Shown here one piece after another: positions 25,358 through 33,900 of a stretch of DNA of 64,000 nucleotides (its first letter is position 1; each line of letters opens with the position of its first letter). The DNA comes from Ga0074139 sp046336825 (GTDB taxonomy: Bacteria > Bdellovibrionota > Bdellovibrionia > Bdellovibrionales > Bdellovibrionaceae). Below the pieces are notes generated by a model that saw only the letters and a program-made list of their open reading frames with translations, made no database searches and was not told where the DNA came from. Position numbers and translations under genes: made by a program. The DNA is taken from positions 14,346-78,345 of the forward strand of contig JBKDFX010000097.1 of NCBI GenBank assembly GCA_046336825.1. Reading direction: 5' to 3'.

Positions 25358-26341
25358 TTGTCTAAAGATTTCTATTCGGTTTTAGGAGTTGCGAAATCAG
25401 CAACGGCTGAAGAAATCAAAAAAGCTTATCGAAAGCTAGCCATGCAGTTGCATCCTGACAAAAACCCTGGAAACAAAAAGGCTGAGGATAAATTCAAAGA
25501 AGTGACCGAGGCCTATGAAGTGCTCAGCGATCCTCAAAAAAGAAAAAATTATGACTCTTTTGGCTCAGCCGATTTTTCTGGTTTTGGGGCTGGCGCCGCC
25601 GGTGCTGGTGGCTTTGAGGGTTTTCGACAGAGTGGAGGCTTTCAGGGCGGAGGCTTCAACCCCAATCAAGAAAACTTTCAAGATATTTTCGGAGATGTTT
25701 TTGGTGATCTATTTTCTGCTGGACGAGCTCGGCAGCGAAGGCCCGCCCGGGGCGCTGACCTCAGGTATTCACTCTCCATCACTTTAGAAGAATCCGCTTC
25801 GGGTTGCGAAAAGTTGATCACTTTTATTCGACAAAAGGGAACTCAAAATGAAACTGCCAAATTGTCAGTTTCTGTTCCCGCAGGCGTTCGCGAAAACCAA
25901 AAATTGAAGCTCAATCAAGAGGGTGATGTTCCTCCCTCAGGCGGCACCCCAGGTGACCTTTACGTTATTATCAACATTCAGCCTCATCCTTATTTTGTTC
26001 GGGATGAAAATGATATTCACATTGATTTACCTCTCAGCTTTACTGATGCCCTTTTGGGTGCTGAAGTTGAAATTCCAACCCTTACCGGAAAGTCTGTATT
26101 AAAGGTGCCTGCGGGCACCTCAAGTGGAAAAAGTTTTCGACTCAAGGGCAAGGGGATGCCTCGGATGGGGGGGCTTGGCGCTGGAGATCTTCTTGTGAAA
26201 GTCCAAATTGTGGTTCCACCTCGATTGACTGCTGAAGAAAAAGGCCTAGCAGAAAAGCTCTCGGAAAAAGTAGGCCAACCTGAGGCCATCGTCGAATTTA
26301 GGAATGGACTGCAAGAGTTTTTAAAGAATAGGAAGCTATGA
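25358..26341 (+). CDS. J-domain co-chaperone, type II (no zinc finger), CbpA/DnaJ-like
   Basis: 327 residues. J domain (DFYSVLGVAKSATAEEIKKA, HPDKNPGN with the HPD triad), then a Gly/Phe-rich linker (GFGAGAAGAGGF..., QGGGFNPN), then the two C-terminal beta domains (GADLRYSLSITLEES, RLKGKGMPRMGGLGAGDL). The four-repeat CxxCxGxG zinc region of classic DnaJ is absent, so it is a type II protein like CbpA. The start is TTG 25358: AGAGGGG lies upstream and no ATG is available before residue 30. The stop overlaps the next start (ATGA). Confidence 0.92.
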   Translation: MSKDFYSVLGVAKSATAEEIKKAYRKLAMQLHPDKNPGNKKAEDKFKEVTEAYEVLSDPQKRKNYDSFGSADFSGFGAGAAGAGGFEGFRQSGGFQGGGFNPNQENFQDIFGDVFGDLFSAGRARQRRPARGADLRYSLSITLEESASGCEKLITFIRQKGTQNETAKLSVSVPAGVRENQKLKLNQEGDVPPSGGTPGDLYVIINIQPHPYFVRDENDIHIDLPLSFTDALLGAEVEIPTLTGKSVLKVPAGTSSGKSFRLKGKGMPRMGGLGAGDLLVKVQIVVPPRLTAEEKGLAEKLSEKVGQPEAIVEFRNGLQEFLKNRKL

Positions 26342-27912
26342 TCTATCTCATTTTATTTTCTGCATTAATTTTAAGTTCCTGTACCATCAGGCAGTCTCCG
26401 CAAAGGACTTCATCAACTCCAACGATAGTCACAGACTCGGCACCTCAGGCTCTCCCGCCTAAACGACCCGTTAATCCGACGACACTTCAAGATACAACCC
26501 AACTTAACGCACCTGTTGCTCCCCCTGGCCCTGACTGGTCTGGGCAAAGTGTTGAGCAGCTGCGCCTGGCACTCCAAGACCCAAAAAATACAGACTCTCG
26601 TTCTGAAATTCTTTTTCGACTTGGTGAGCAAGAAATGGTTCGTCGCAACTCTGACCTTGCAACAAATTATTTTAATCAAATTCTTACCACTGATGTCACT
26701 TCTGTTTGGGCTGCTCAAGCCAAAAGCAATTTGGATCTATTACGTTCTCTCTCGCGAGTTTCACCCACAACCATTGGGGTTTTGCTTCCTTTGTCGGGCC
26801 GAGGCAGCGCTGTTGGCCAACGAGCCCTAAAGGCCATTCAGATGGGCCTTGGTCTGCACTATGGCTCAAGCAATTTTCAGCTCGCCATCGTGGACACCCA
26901 GGGTAATCTCGATAAAGCGCGAAGAGGTGTGGAGCGCTTGGTCCGCGAAGATAATGTGGTTGCCATCGTTGGTGCCCTGTCGTCGCGAGAAGCCGAAAGT
27001 GCTGCTGCCAAAGCGGATGAGCTCGGAACACCTTTGATTACTCTTTCACAAAGAAGTGGAGTAACGGACTTAAGTCCCTACATTTATCGGAATGCACTCA
27101 CTCCAGAAATGCAAATTCATCAACTCGTCAGAACGGCCATGAGTCAGTATGGTATGAAAAAATTTGCTATTCTGTACCCCAATGATGCCTATGGTGTTGA
27201 GTCGGCAAATCAGTTTTGGGATGAGGTGCTTGTTCGCGGAGGCGAGATCACTGCGGCTCAAGTCTATGATCCTAGTACAACTGATTTCAAACATGCGGCC
27301 CAAAGACTTGTGGGGAGCTTTTACATTGAGGCTCGCCTTGATGAATACCGTGCTAAACAAAAAGAGTTCTCTCTCAAAAATAAAAAACGCTCTTCTCGAG
27401 AGAACTTAAGTCCCGACGATATTCTTACTCCCATCATTAATTTTGACGCGATATTTATTCCTGACAGTGCAAAAAATATGGGCCAAATATCTGCCTTTCT
27501 TAGCTACGTCGGCGTCAAAGATGTACATTTACTCGGGACAAATCTTTGGAACACTCCAGGACTCGCTCGACGTGCGGGGCAATTTCAAAATGCTCTCCTA
27601 TTCGTTGACGGTTTTGTGCAAAATTCAAGCTCTGCAAAAAACTCTCGCTTCGTCGCAGAATTTCAGTCACTGTTCAAAGACTATCCAAGCATGATGGAAA
27701 TTCAGGCCTTTGAAAGTGCCCTTATACTACGTGGTCTGGTGCTGTCGGGTGCTAGTGCCCGTCAAGAAGTTCGAGATGAATTATTGAAATTGCAAAATTT
27801 TCCTGGTGCGGTTTCCCCTTTAACAATGTCCCAAGACAGAGAAGTTTTACGACCTCTGTTTTCCTTAACTCTCCGAAAAGGAGAAGTTATACCTCTCGAC
27901 ATTTCTGAATAA
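26338..27912 (+). CDS. Outer-membrane lipoprotein with periplasmic-binding-protein domain, LpoA-like
   Basis: 524 residues. Lipobox LILSSC near residue 15 after a short signal, then a Pro/Thr-rich linker, a TPR-like helical segment (FRLGEQEMVRRNSDLATNYF) and a type I periplasmic-binding-protein domain (IGVLLPLSGRGSAVGQRAL, VREDNVVAIVGALSSREAES, FAILYPNDAYGVESANQF). This plan matches penicillin-binding-protein activators such as LpoA, which stimulate PBP1A from the outer membrane. An unrelated ligand-binding function cannot be ruled out. It overlaps the dnaJ stop by 4 bp. Confidence 0.82.
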   Translation: MIYLILFSALILSSCTIRQSPQRTSSTPTIVTDSAPQALPPKRPVNPTTLQDTTQLNAPVAPPGPDWSGQSVEQLRLALQDPKNTDSRSEILFRLGEQEMVRRNSDLATNYFNQILTTDVTSVWAAQAKSNLDLLRSLSRVSPTTIGVLLPLSGRGSAVGQRALKAIQMGLGLHYGSSNFQLAIVDTQGNLDKARRGVERLVREDNVVAIVGALSSREAESAAAKADELGTPLITLSQRSGVTDLSPYIYRNALTPEMQIHQLVRTAMSQYGMKKFAILYPNDAYGVESANQFWDEVLVRGGEITAAQVYDPSTTDFKHAAQRLVGSFYIEARLDEYRAKQKEFSLKNKKRSSRENLSPDDILTPIINFDAIFIPDSAKNMGQISAFLSYVGVKDVHLLGTNLWNTPGLARRAGQFQNALLFVDGFVQNSSSAKNSRFVAEFQSLFKDYPSMMEIQAFESALILRGLVLSGASARQEVRDELLKLQNFPGAVSPLTMSQDREVLRPLFSLTLRKGEVIPLDISE

Positions 27913-27993
27913 CCCGCTAACCCACGACCTACATGACTTTCGTCATAGGCTCCAAAGACATTGCATAACGCAGTGTTGATGGAGGGAGGCCCT

Positions 27994-28368
27994 GTGGCTA
28001 ACGAGAGAATAAGAAGTGAAGTCATTTCTGAGTTAAGAAAAAAGTTAATTTTAAAAAGAGCTGATTTAATTAATCGACTGCGAAACCAACACGAAGAAAT
28101 CACCACTGGCTTTGAGCTTCGCGGTGATGAAATCGATCAAGTGGTGGCTGTTCAAAGTGAAAACACAGCTCTCACATTTCAAAATAGAATTCGAATAGAA
28201 TTACAAGAAATTGAATCTGCGCTTTCAAGGATGGAAATGGGAACATTTGGAATCTGCGAAGAAACTGAAGAGCTCATCGAAATTGAAAGACTCATGGCGT
28301 TGCCTTGGACACGACTCAGCATAGAGGGTGCAGAGATTCGAGAGGCACTGCGAAAGAGATTTGCCTAA
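27994..28368 (+). CDS. DksA/TraR-family protein lacking the zinc finger
   Basis: 124 residues from a GTG that has a strong GGAGG ribosome-binding site at normal distance; a TTG (27961) and an ATG (27979) further up are less likely. The first half is the coiled coil of DksA-type proteins (RADLINRLRNQHEEI, RIELQEIESALSRME), with the family tip GTFGICEE. The four zinc cysteines have been lost except one: CEET in place of CEEC, and LSIEGA in place of LCxxC. DksA-like proteins with missing cysteines are known (for example DksA2 types) and still act on RNA polymerase. It sits between the LpoA-like gene and a normal homologue. Confidence 0.85.
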   Translation: MANERIRSEVISELRKKLILKRADLINRLRNQHEEITTGFELRGDEIDQVVAVQSENTALTFQNRIRIELQEIESALSRMEMGTFGICEETEELIEIERLMALPWTRLSIEGAEIREALRKRFA

Positions 28369-28466
28369 CCTTAGAGCAAGAGAACTTTTTTTAGTGACAT
28401 CAATCTCTGTGTTCGTAATATGCGCCAATGTTGGATTTTCGGTGAAATCATCCAGAGGGGGAATTG

Positions 28467-28823
28467 ATGAAATCATCCGAACTTAAAGCGATTCGTGAAT
28501 CGCTAGTTGCACAAAAAAGTTCGATTCTTAATCGACAAAAAGAACTAAAAGCAGAAACACTTCTGACTTCACAGATTTCTGATGAGTCTGAACAGATGGT
28601 TCTTGAGCAGTCTCAAAACCTTAGTCTGCATCTCAGAGAAAAGGAACGTCAGGTCCTGCTTCAAATCGAGAGAGCTCTTGGTAAAATTACTGACGGGACC
28701 TATGGCCAATGCGAATCCTGTGAGGACATGATTGGACTCAAGCGTTTGCAAGCAAGACCTTTCACGAACCTCTGCGTATCCTGCATGGAAGAACAAGAAA
28801 GCCAATCACCCCTGTTTCAATAG
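28467..28823 (+). CDS. DksA/TraR-family protein with intact C4 zinc finger
   Basis: 118 residues: coiled coil (ESLVAQKSSILNRQKELK, LHLREKERQVLLQIERAL) and the zinc site GQCESCEDMIGLKRL ... LCVSCMEE. Such proteins bind the RNA polymerase secondary channel and, with (p)ppGpp, adjust transcription. The ATG at 28467 follows AGAGGGGGAA; a TTG one codon earlier is not needed. Placed 98 bp after the zinc-less paralogue and upstream of lon. Confidence 0.9.
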   Translation: MKSSELKAIRESLVAQKSSILNRQKELKAETLLTSQISDESEQMVLEQSQNLSLHLREKERQVLLQIERALGKITDGTYGQCESCEDMIGLKRLQARPFTNLCVSCMEEQESQSPLFQ

Positions 28824-29005
28824 AAATTCAGTGTCCTCAAATTCTTTGACAGTGTTTTGACATAGATTTCTGTCGAGTCTCTGTTGTGATGATTTCTCAA
28901 TAAAATCCGGACCTCAAATCGCATAATTTATTTAAAGCCCGATTTGTGCCTCACCGATGCGTTAACCAGAGTTAATTGCAAGCTGGTTCAAGCTGGAGGC
29001 ACCCT

Positions 29006-31405
29006 ATGAGTTTTGATGACAAGGTAAATGAAATCCCACAAACACTACCCCTGTTACCAGTACGTGACATTGTGGTATTTCCCTACATGATCATACCGTT
29101 GTTCGTTGGCCGCGAGAGTTCAATACGAGCTGTCGAAGAGGCTTTGGCAAAAAATCGCCTTATCTTTTTGTCATCTCAAAAAGACTTTGGAGAAGAAAAC
29201 CCAACTCCTGAGTCGATTTACTCGGTTGGTACTGTGGCTATGATCATGCGAATGAAAAGACTCTCTGATGGACGAGTTAAAGTTCTCATTCAAGGTGTTT
29301 CAAAAGCTAAAGTCACTAGTTACTCTAAAACAAATCCTTATTTTGAAGTGGCCATCGATAAGCTTGAAGATGCACAAACCACAACCCCTGCAACAGAAGT
29401 AGAGGCACTAATCCGCACAACTAAAGATTCAATAGAAAAAATTATTGCTAACGGTAAACCACTCTCACCTGATATCCTGTTAGTTCTCGATGACATCACT
29501 GATTGTGGGCGCATTGCAGATCTGATTGCTTCTAATATTGGTGTGAAGACCACTGAAGCACAAAGGATTTTGGAAATTTTAGATCCTCGTGAACGTCTCA
29601 AGGCTGTGAATGAGATACTTCTTGTTGAGATTGAAAATTTACAATCTCAAAATAAAAATAAAACCCAAAAAGATGATCTATCAAAATCTCAGCGTGAGTA
29701 CTTTTTGCGCGAGCAAATGAAGCAAATCAAAAGCGAACTCGGAGAGGGTGACTCGAAGTCAGAAGAAATGGAAGAATTACGAAATAAAATATCAAATGTA
29801 GGAATGCCACCAAATGTTGAAACTGAAGCTTTGAAGCAGTTGGCTCGCCTTGAGCGAATGCATCCCGATGCTTCAGAAGCCACGATGGTAAGAACTTATT
29901 TAGATTGGATGGTTGATCTGCCTTGGAGTAAACAATCTGAAGACATTATTGATCTCAAAAAGTCTAAAGATATTTTAGACGATGATCATTATGAACTTCA
30001 AAAAGCCAAAGATCGAATCTTAGAATTTCTTGCCGTGAGAAAATTGAAATCAAATATGAAAGGTCCAATCCTTTGTTTTGCAGGACCTCCGGGAGTGGGT
30101 AAAACTTCGCTTGGAAAATCCATTGCTAAAGCCATGGGGCGTGAATATTTTAGAATTGCTCTAGGTGGAGTCAAAGACGAAGCAGAGATTCGCGGTCACA
30201 GAAGAACTTACGTCGGCGCCATGCCGGGCAAAATAATTCAAGCCATGCGACAAGTTAAGACAAGAAATCCTGTTATCGTTCTTGATGAAATTGATAAATT
30301 AGGTTCAGACTTTAGAGGCGATCCTTCAGCTGCGATGCTGGAAGTGTTAGATCCAGAACAAAATTCAACCTTCCGAGATAACTACTTGAATGTTGATTTT
30401 GATCTTAGCAATTGTTTGTTCATTGCAACGGCCAATGTTGTGGAGAACATTCCACCAGCTCTTCGTGATCGTATGGAACTACTCCATATTCCTGGCTACA
30501 CAGAGTCTGATAAACTTTATATCACGAAAAAACATTTGATCCCGCGACAACTTGAAAACAACGGGATAACAACAAAAAATGCGAACTTTACTGATGAAGG
30601 AATCCGAGCGGTCATTTCGGGTTACACTCGAGAGGCCGGGCTACGAAATCTCGAAAGAGAAATCGGTTCTGTTTGTCGTAAAATTGCTAAAATGGTTGTG
30701 CTTGGCGAACAAGAGTTCACTGAAGTGACTGGTCAGAATGTTCCTGAATTATTAGGCCCACCTAGATATTTGCGTGAAGACAAGCTACTCGATTCACAAG
30801 TCGGAATTGTGCAAGGTTTAGCTTGGACTCAAGCTGGTGGAGAAGTTCTCGTCGTTGAGGCTTTAAAGATGAAAGGCAAAGGTCATCTAGCGCTCACAGG
30901 TCAGCTCGGCGATGTCATGAAGGAATCTGCCCATGCGGCCATGTCTTATGCAAAGGCCCATATGGAAGAACTTGGAATTTCTGAGGACTTTTTTGAGAAG
31001 TTTGATATCCACGTTCACTTACCAGCAGGTGCCATCCCAAAAGATGGTCCGTCGGCAGGTATAACATTAACTACAGCACTTGTAAGTTTGATGACCGACA
31101 CTCCAGTTCGTCATGATGTGGCGATGACGGGTGAAGTAACACTTCAAGGCCGAGTGCTTCCTGTGGGTGGAATCCGCGAGAAGTGCTTAGCAGCACTTAA
31201 TCAAGGAATTACAAACGTCATTATTCCTATGGCCAACCAGAAGGATCTTGCCGACATTCCAAAGGTTTTCAAAGATAAGATGAATTTCATCTTGGCTGAA
31301 AACCTAGATGAGGTGTTTGCAGTGATTTTTGAAAAGGGCAAGGGCAACTTAAAAAAGCCTGTGAACAAGAACCCTTCAAAAAAGAACAAAGCTTTAGCTG
31401 CCTAA
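29006..31405 (+). CDS. lon: ATP-dependent protease Lon
   Basis: AAA+ serine protease that degrades misfolded and regulatory proteins. About 799 residues: N-terminal LON domain (LPLLPVRDIVVFPYMIIPLF), central AAA+ module with Walker A GPPGVGKTS and GREYFRIALGGVKDEAEIRG, and the C-terminal protease domain with Ser683 in DGPSAG and Lys726 in GGIREKCLA. The frame opens further up at TTG 28976, but ATG 29006 has a GGAGG 6 bp before it, so I take that start. It is followed by a clear terminator. The 180 bp upstream has no gene; TTGACA appears twice but no convincing -10 element. Confidence 0.97.
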   Translation: MSFDDKVNEIPQTLPLLPVRDIVVFPYMIIPLFVGRESSIRAVEEALAKNRLIFLSSQKDFGEENPTPESIYSVGTVAMIMRMKRLSDGRVKVLIQGVSKAKVTSYSKTNPYFEVAIDKLEDAQTTTPATEVEALIRTTKDSIEKIIANGKPLSPDILLVLDDITDCGRIADLIASNIGVKTTEAQRILEILDPRERLKAVNEILLVEIENLQSQNKNKTQKDDLSKSQREYFLREQMKQIKSELGEGDSKSEEMEELRNKISNVGMPPNVETEALKQLARLERMHPDASEATMVRTYLDWMVDLPWSKQSEDIIDLKKSKDILDDDHYELQKAKDRILEFLAVRKLKSNMKGPILCFAGPPGVGKTSLGKSIAKAMGREYFRIALGGVKDEAEIRGHRRTYVGAMPGKIIQAMRQVKTRNPVIVLDEIDKLGSDFRGDPSAAMLEVLDPEQNSTFRDNYLNVDFDLSNCLFIATANVVENIPPALRDRMELLHIPGYTESDKLYITKKHLIPRQLENNGITTKNANFTDEGIRAVISGYTREAGLRNLEREIGSVCRKIAKMVVLGEQEFTEVTGQNVPELLGPPRYLREDKLLDSQVGIVQGLAWTQAGGEVLVVEALKMKGKGHLALTGQLGDVMKESAHAAMSYAKAHMEELGISEDFFEKFDIHVHLPAGAIPKDGPSAGITLTTALVSLMTDTPVRHDVAMTGEVTLQGRVLPVGGIREKCLAALNQGITNVIIPMANQKDLADIPKVFKDKMNFILAENLDEVFAVIFEKGKGNLKKPVNKNPSKKNKALAA

Positions 31406-31445
31406 AACATAACAATAATTAGTTTACTTCCTGCGAAGAAGATTG

Positions 31446-31477
31446 AGCCCCAACCTTAAAAAGTTGGGGCTTTTTTT
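31446..31477 (+). terminator. Rho-independent terminator after lon
   Basis: AGCCCCAAC (31446-31454), an 8-base loop and GTTGGGGCT (31463-31471) form a perfect 9-bp stem, running into a tract of seven T. It lies 40 bp after the lon stop and separates lon from the SDR gene. Confidence 0.92.
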
Positions 31478-31551
31478 CTCATTTATTTGGCTTTATCTAA
31501 TTAAATTTGCCCCCCGTTAGAGCCTGTGGCTTTATTAAGCCTGGAGGCTTT

Positions 31552-32319
31552 ATGAATAAACTTGAGAACAAAGTGGCTGTGATTACGGGAGGATCTGGCG
31601 GAATTGGCTTTGCAACTGCAAAACTTTTTCTTGCAGAGGGGGCTCGAGTGCTTCTTGTTGATCGAGATGAAAAAACTCTTACTCAGGTCTGTCATAGTTT
31701 AGGCTCTCAGTCTGCTAAGTATTGTGTGGCTGATGTTTCAAAAACTTCAGATGTTAAAAACTATGTAGCAGCTGCAATTCAACACTTCGGGGCCATCGAT
31801 ATTTTATTTGATAATGCTGGAATTGAGGGACATGCCTCTACCCTCGTAGATATGTCAGAAGAGGATTTCGATAGAGTTCTTAGCGTGAATATTAAGGGTG
31901 CCTGGCTAGGTCTAAAATATTGCGCACCAGAAATGATGAAACGCGGTGGTGGTAGTATTATGATCACTTCCTCTGTGGCGGGCCTGCGGGGCTCGCCCAA
32001 CTTGGGTCATTACGTAACAAGTAAACATGCTGTTATTGGACTTATGCGTTCAGCCGCCATTGAACTCGGACCAAAAAAAATTCGAGTTAATACAATCAAC
32101 CCTGGACCCATTAACAATCGAATGATGCGGTCCATAGAGGAACAATTTGCACCCGGTGCGGGAGCCCAAGTAAAGGCTGGTTTTGAACTAAAAATTCCGC
32201 TCGGTCGATACGGCGAAAACGAAGAAGTGGCAAAATTGGCCTTATTTCTATCCTCATCGGATAGTGAATATTTAACTGGTGGCACCTACGTTGTGGATGG
32301 CGGATATACTGCCGGGTAA
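31552..32319 (+). CDS. SDR-family NAD(P)-dependent oxidoreductase
   Basis: 255 residues. The frame is open from TTG 31507, but the ATG at 31552 follows GGAGG at good distance and gives the normal SDR N-terminus NKLENKVAVITGGSGGIGFA with the TGxxxGIG cofactor motif. NNAG-type motif (FDNAGIEGH), catalytic Ser in MITSSVAGL, Tyr-x3-Lys in YVTSKHA, and the C-terminal YLTGGTYVVDGGYT. Substrate cannot be predicted; close relatives are oxidoreductases of sugars, alcohols or 3-oxoacyl compounds. Stands alone. Confidence 0.92.
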   Translation: MNKLENKVAVITGGSGGIGFATAKLFLAEGARVLLVDRDEKTLTQVCHSLGSQSAKYCVADVSKTSDVKNYVAAAIQHFGAIDILFDNAGIEGHASTLVDMSEEDFDRVLSVNIKGAWLGLKYCAPEMMKRGGGSIMITSSVAGLRGSPNLGHYVTSKHAVIGLMRSAAIELGPKKIRVNTINPGPINNRMMRSIEEQFAPGAGAQVKAGFELKIPLGRYGENEEVAKLALFLSSSDSEYLTGGTYVVDGGYTAG

Positions 32320-32407
32320 TTCCGTCAAATATCTTTACAGCCCTGTTTATTTTTTAAAATTAGCTGCTGCGCGAGCTTAAGCGTAAGTCATTTGTTAATT
32401 TAAACCC

Positions 32408-33274
32408 GTGAATTACTTATTAGCAGCTCTTTTGTTATTTTCATTACCTGTATTTTCAATGTCGGGCGGTTATTCACTCACGTCAAATTCGCCAGCTTCG
32501 CAATCTGTTTTGGGAATATATATTTACGATAAAACGACAAAAAAAGGCGGCCTGTGCACTGGTACAATTGTAGGTCACCAAACTGTTATCACTGCAGCTC
32601 ACTGCTTTGAATATATTAATTCTAAGAGTGTTGATATTGTTTTAGCTTTTGGAAATCAGCCTTATCTCGTGCTCGATCAATCCACGACCGAAAGAAATCC
32701 AGAGCACTTTCGCAGGACAACTCATTTTTTAGTTAATCCTAAATACAAACCCAAATCCCCCTTGTTAGAGAAACTTGCCAGCGATGTCGCCCTGGTATTT
32801 CTAAATCCAAATGAATCTTTTCCTCGGGGCTACACAAGTCTGCCTGTGGTTCATGCTTACACACTCAATGAACAGCCAGCAAAAGCGATCGTAAATGGCG
32901 TAGGAAGGGATCGTTCTGACGACACAGCCATTGACTCCTCACGCCTGATCTTCAAAACCGATGTTTTTAGCCTCGTCCGCGATGTCAATCAGCTGCTGCA
33001 TGAACTCAAGATTGATAATCCTAAACTGGTCAGTGACAATGCTTTAAGTTCTTTTGGATCACCCGTGGCTCCCTTTTTTTTAGTTCGTTCTGAAACTGCA
33101 GCTTTACAAAAGGGTGATTCTGGAAGCGCTCTCATCCAAAATTACTTCGGGACTTATCGAGTTTTTGGAATTCATAAGGGTGGTTTTATTTTGGGCGGTC
33201 GCGATATGGGTTCAGCCTTTACTAACTTACATCAACCACAACTCAATCGATGGGTTCATAATAATATTCGTTAG
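32408..33274 (+). CDS. Secreted trypsin-like (S1) serine protease
   Basis: 288 residues with a signal peptide (MNYLLAALLLFSLPVFSMSG, GTG start). The catalytic triad is visible: His65 in VITAAHCF, Asp126 in SDVALVF, Ser238 in KGDSGSALI. A trypsin-family enzyme, probably periplasmic or secreted; substrate specificity is not predictable. It is a free-standing gene. Secreted proteases of the chymotrypsin fold are common in predatory bacteria, so a role in prey breakdown is possible but not shown. Confidence 0.9.
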   Translation: MNYLLAALLLFSLPVFSMSGGYSLTSNSPASQSVLGIYIYDKTTKKGGLCTGTIVGHQTVITAAHCFEYINSKSVDIVLAFGNQPYLVLDQSTTERNPEHFRRTTHFLVNPKYKPKSPLLEKLASDVALVFLNPNESFPRGYTSLPVVHAYTLNEQPAKAIVNGVGRDRSDDTAIDSSRLIFKTDVFSLVRDVNQLLHELKIDNPKLVSDNALSSFGSPVAPFFLVRSETAALQKGDSGSALIQNYFGTYRVFGIHKGGFILGGRDMGSAFTNLHQPQLNRWVHNNIR

Positions 33275-33292
33275 TTTTAAGTCTGTTGGTTC

Positions 33293-33736
33293 TTAATTAG
33301 AAATATTCGATCTGGGCGTTACGAATCTAGATTTAAGACTGTCATTTTCACTTTCAAGAACGCGAACCAATGTTTTTAAGTCTGTTACTTCTTCCCGTAG
33401 GTGAAGAATTTGCTCTTCTTTTTCTTGTAGAATTTGTGTGTAGGCTTTTTTTAGTTCAACTAGGAGTTTGTTCGCAGCTGTCAAAATTGGTCCATCAAGG
33501 TGGGCTGGCGCAACCACAGAAGACGGTTGTGCTTGCTCCTGTTTCATCCCACCTACATCAACATTTGGGGAGGGGCGATGTTGTAGGTGGGTCGTTACGG
33601 GTTCATCTAGGAGCAAGTACTTTCCATCTTCAAAAGAAAACTTGATCTCGTTGGTTTTGATTTTACGCCTTAACGTGCTTACGCTCACCTTGTGCTTAAT
33701 TGAGTACTCAGTGATTGGAAGCCATTGTTCAGTCAT
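33293..33736 (-). CDS. HTH plus coiled-coil DNA-binding-like hypothetical protein
   Basis: 147 residues. N-terminal helix-turn-helix of the MerR/excisionase type (LPITEYSIKHKVSVSTLRR followed by KIKTNEIKFSFEDGKYLL), a Pro/Gln-rich linker and a long C-terminal coiled coil (AYTQILQEKEEQILHLREEV, LVRVLESENDSLKSR). It probably binds DNA as a dimer. No effector domain. It lies convergent with the protease gene and 164 bp from the patatin gene upstream; regulation of either is only a guess. Confidence 0.65.
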   Translation of the reverse strand: MTEQWLPITEYSIKHKVSVSTLRRKIKTNEIKFSFEDGKYLLLDEPVTTHLQHRPSPNVDVGGMKQEQAQPSSVVAPAHLDGPILTAANKLLVELKKAYTQILQEKEEQILHLREEVTDLKTLVRVLESENDSLKSRFVTPRSNISN

Positions 33737-33900
33737 AAAACCAACAACCTTTCTGCCTATTCAACGTAACATGCACGGGTTTTGTGTCAACTGGGTGGTG
33801 AGTATCTAGTCCAAAGTCTTCGTTTTTAATATTTGATCGAGCCCTAAGTCCTGAATAGTCTTCTTTTCAAAGCTCTTTTCCTATGTTCAACTGAGTAACC

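Noticed and set aside
26696..27031. Minus-strand frame (111 codons) inside the LpoA-like gene
   Set aside because: Lies wholly within a complete gene on the other strand; many Trp/His/Pro residues with no family features.
27933..27955. Stem with ATGAC/GTCAT after the LpoA-like gene
   Set aside because: Has a two-base bulge and no T tract, so it is not counted as a terminator.
28840..29005. Two TTGACA hexamers upstream of lon
   Set aside because: No convincing -10 at 16-18 bp from either; promoter cannot be placed.
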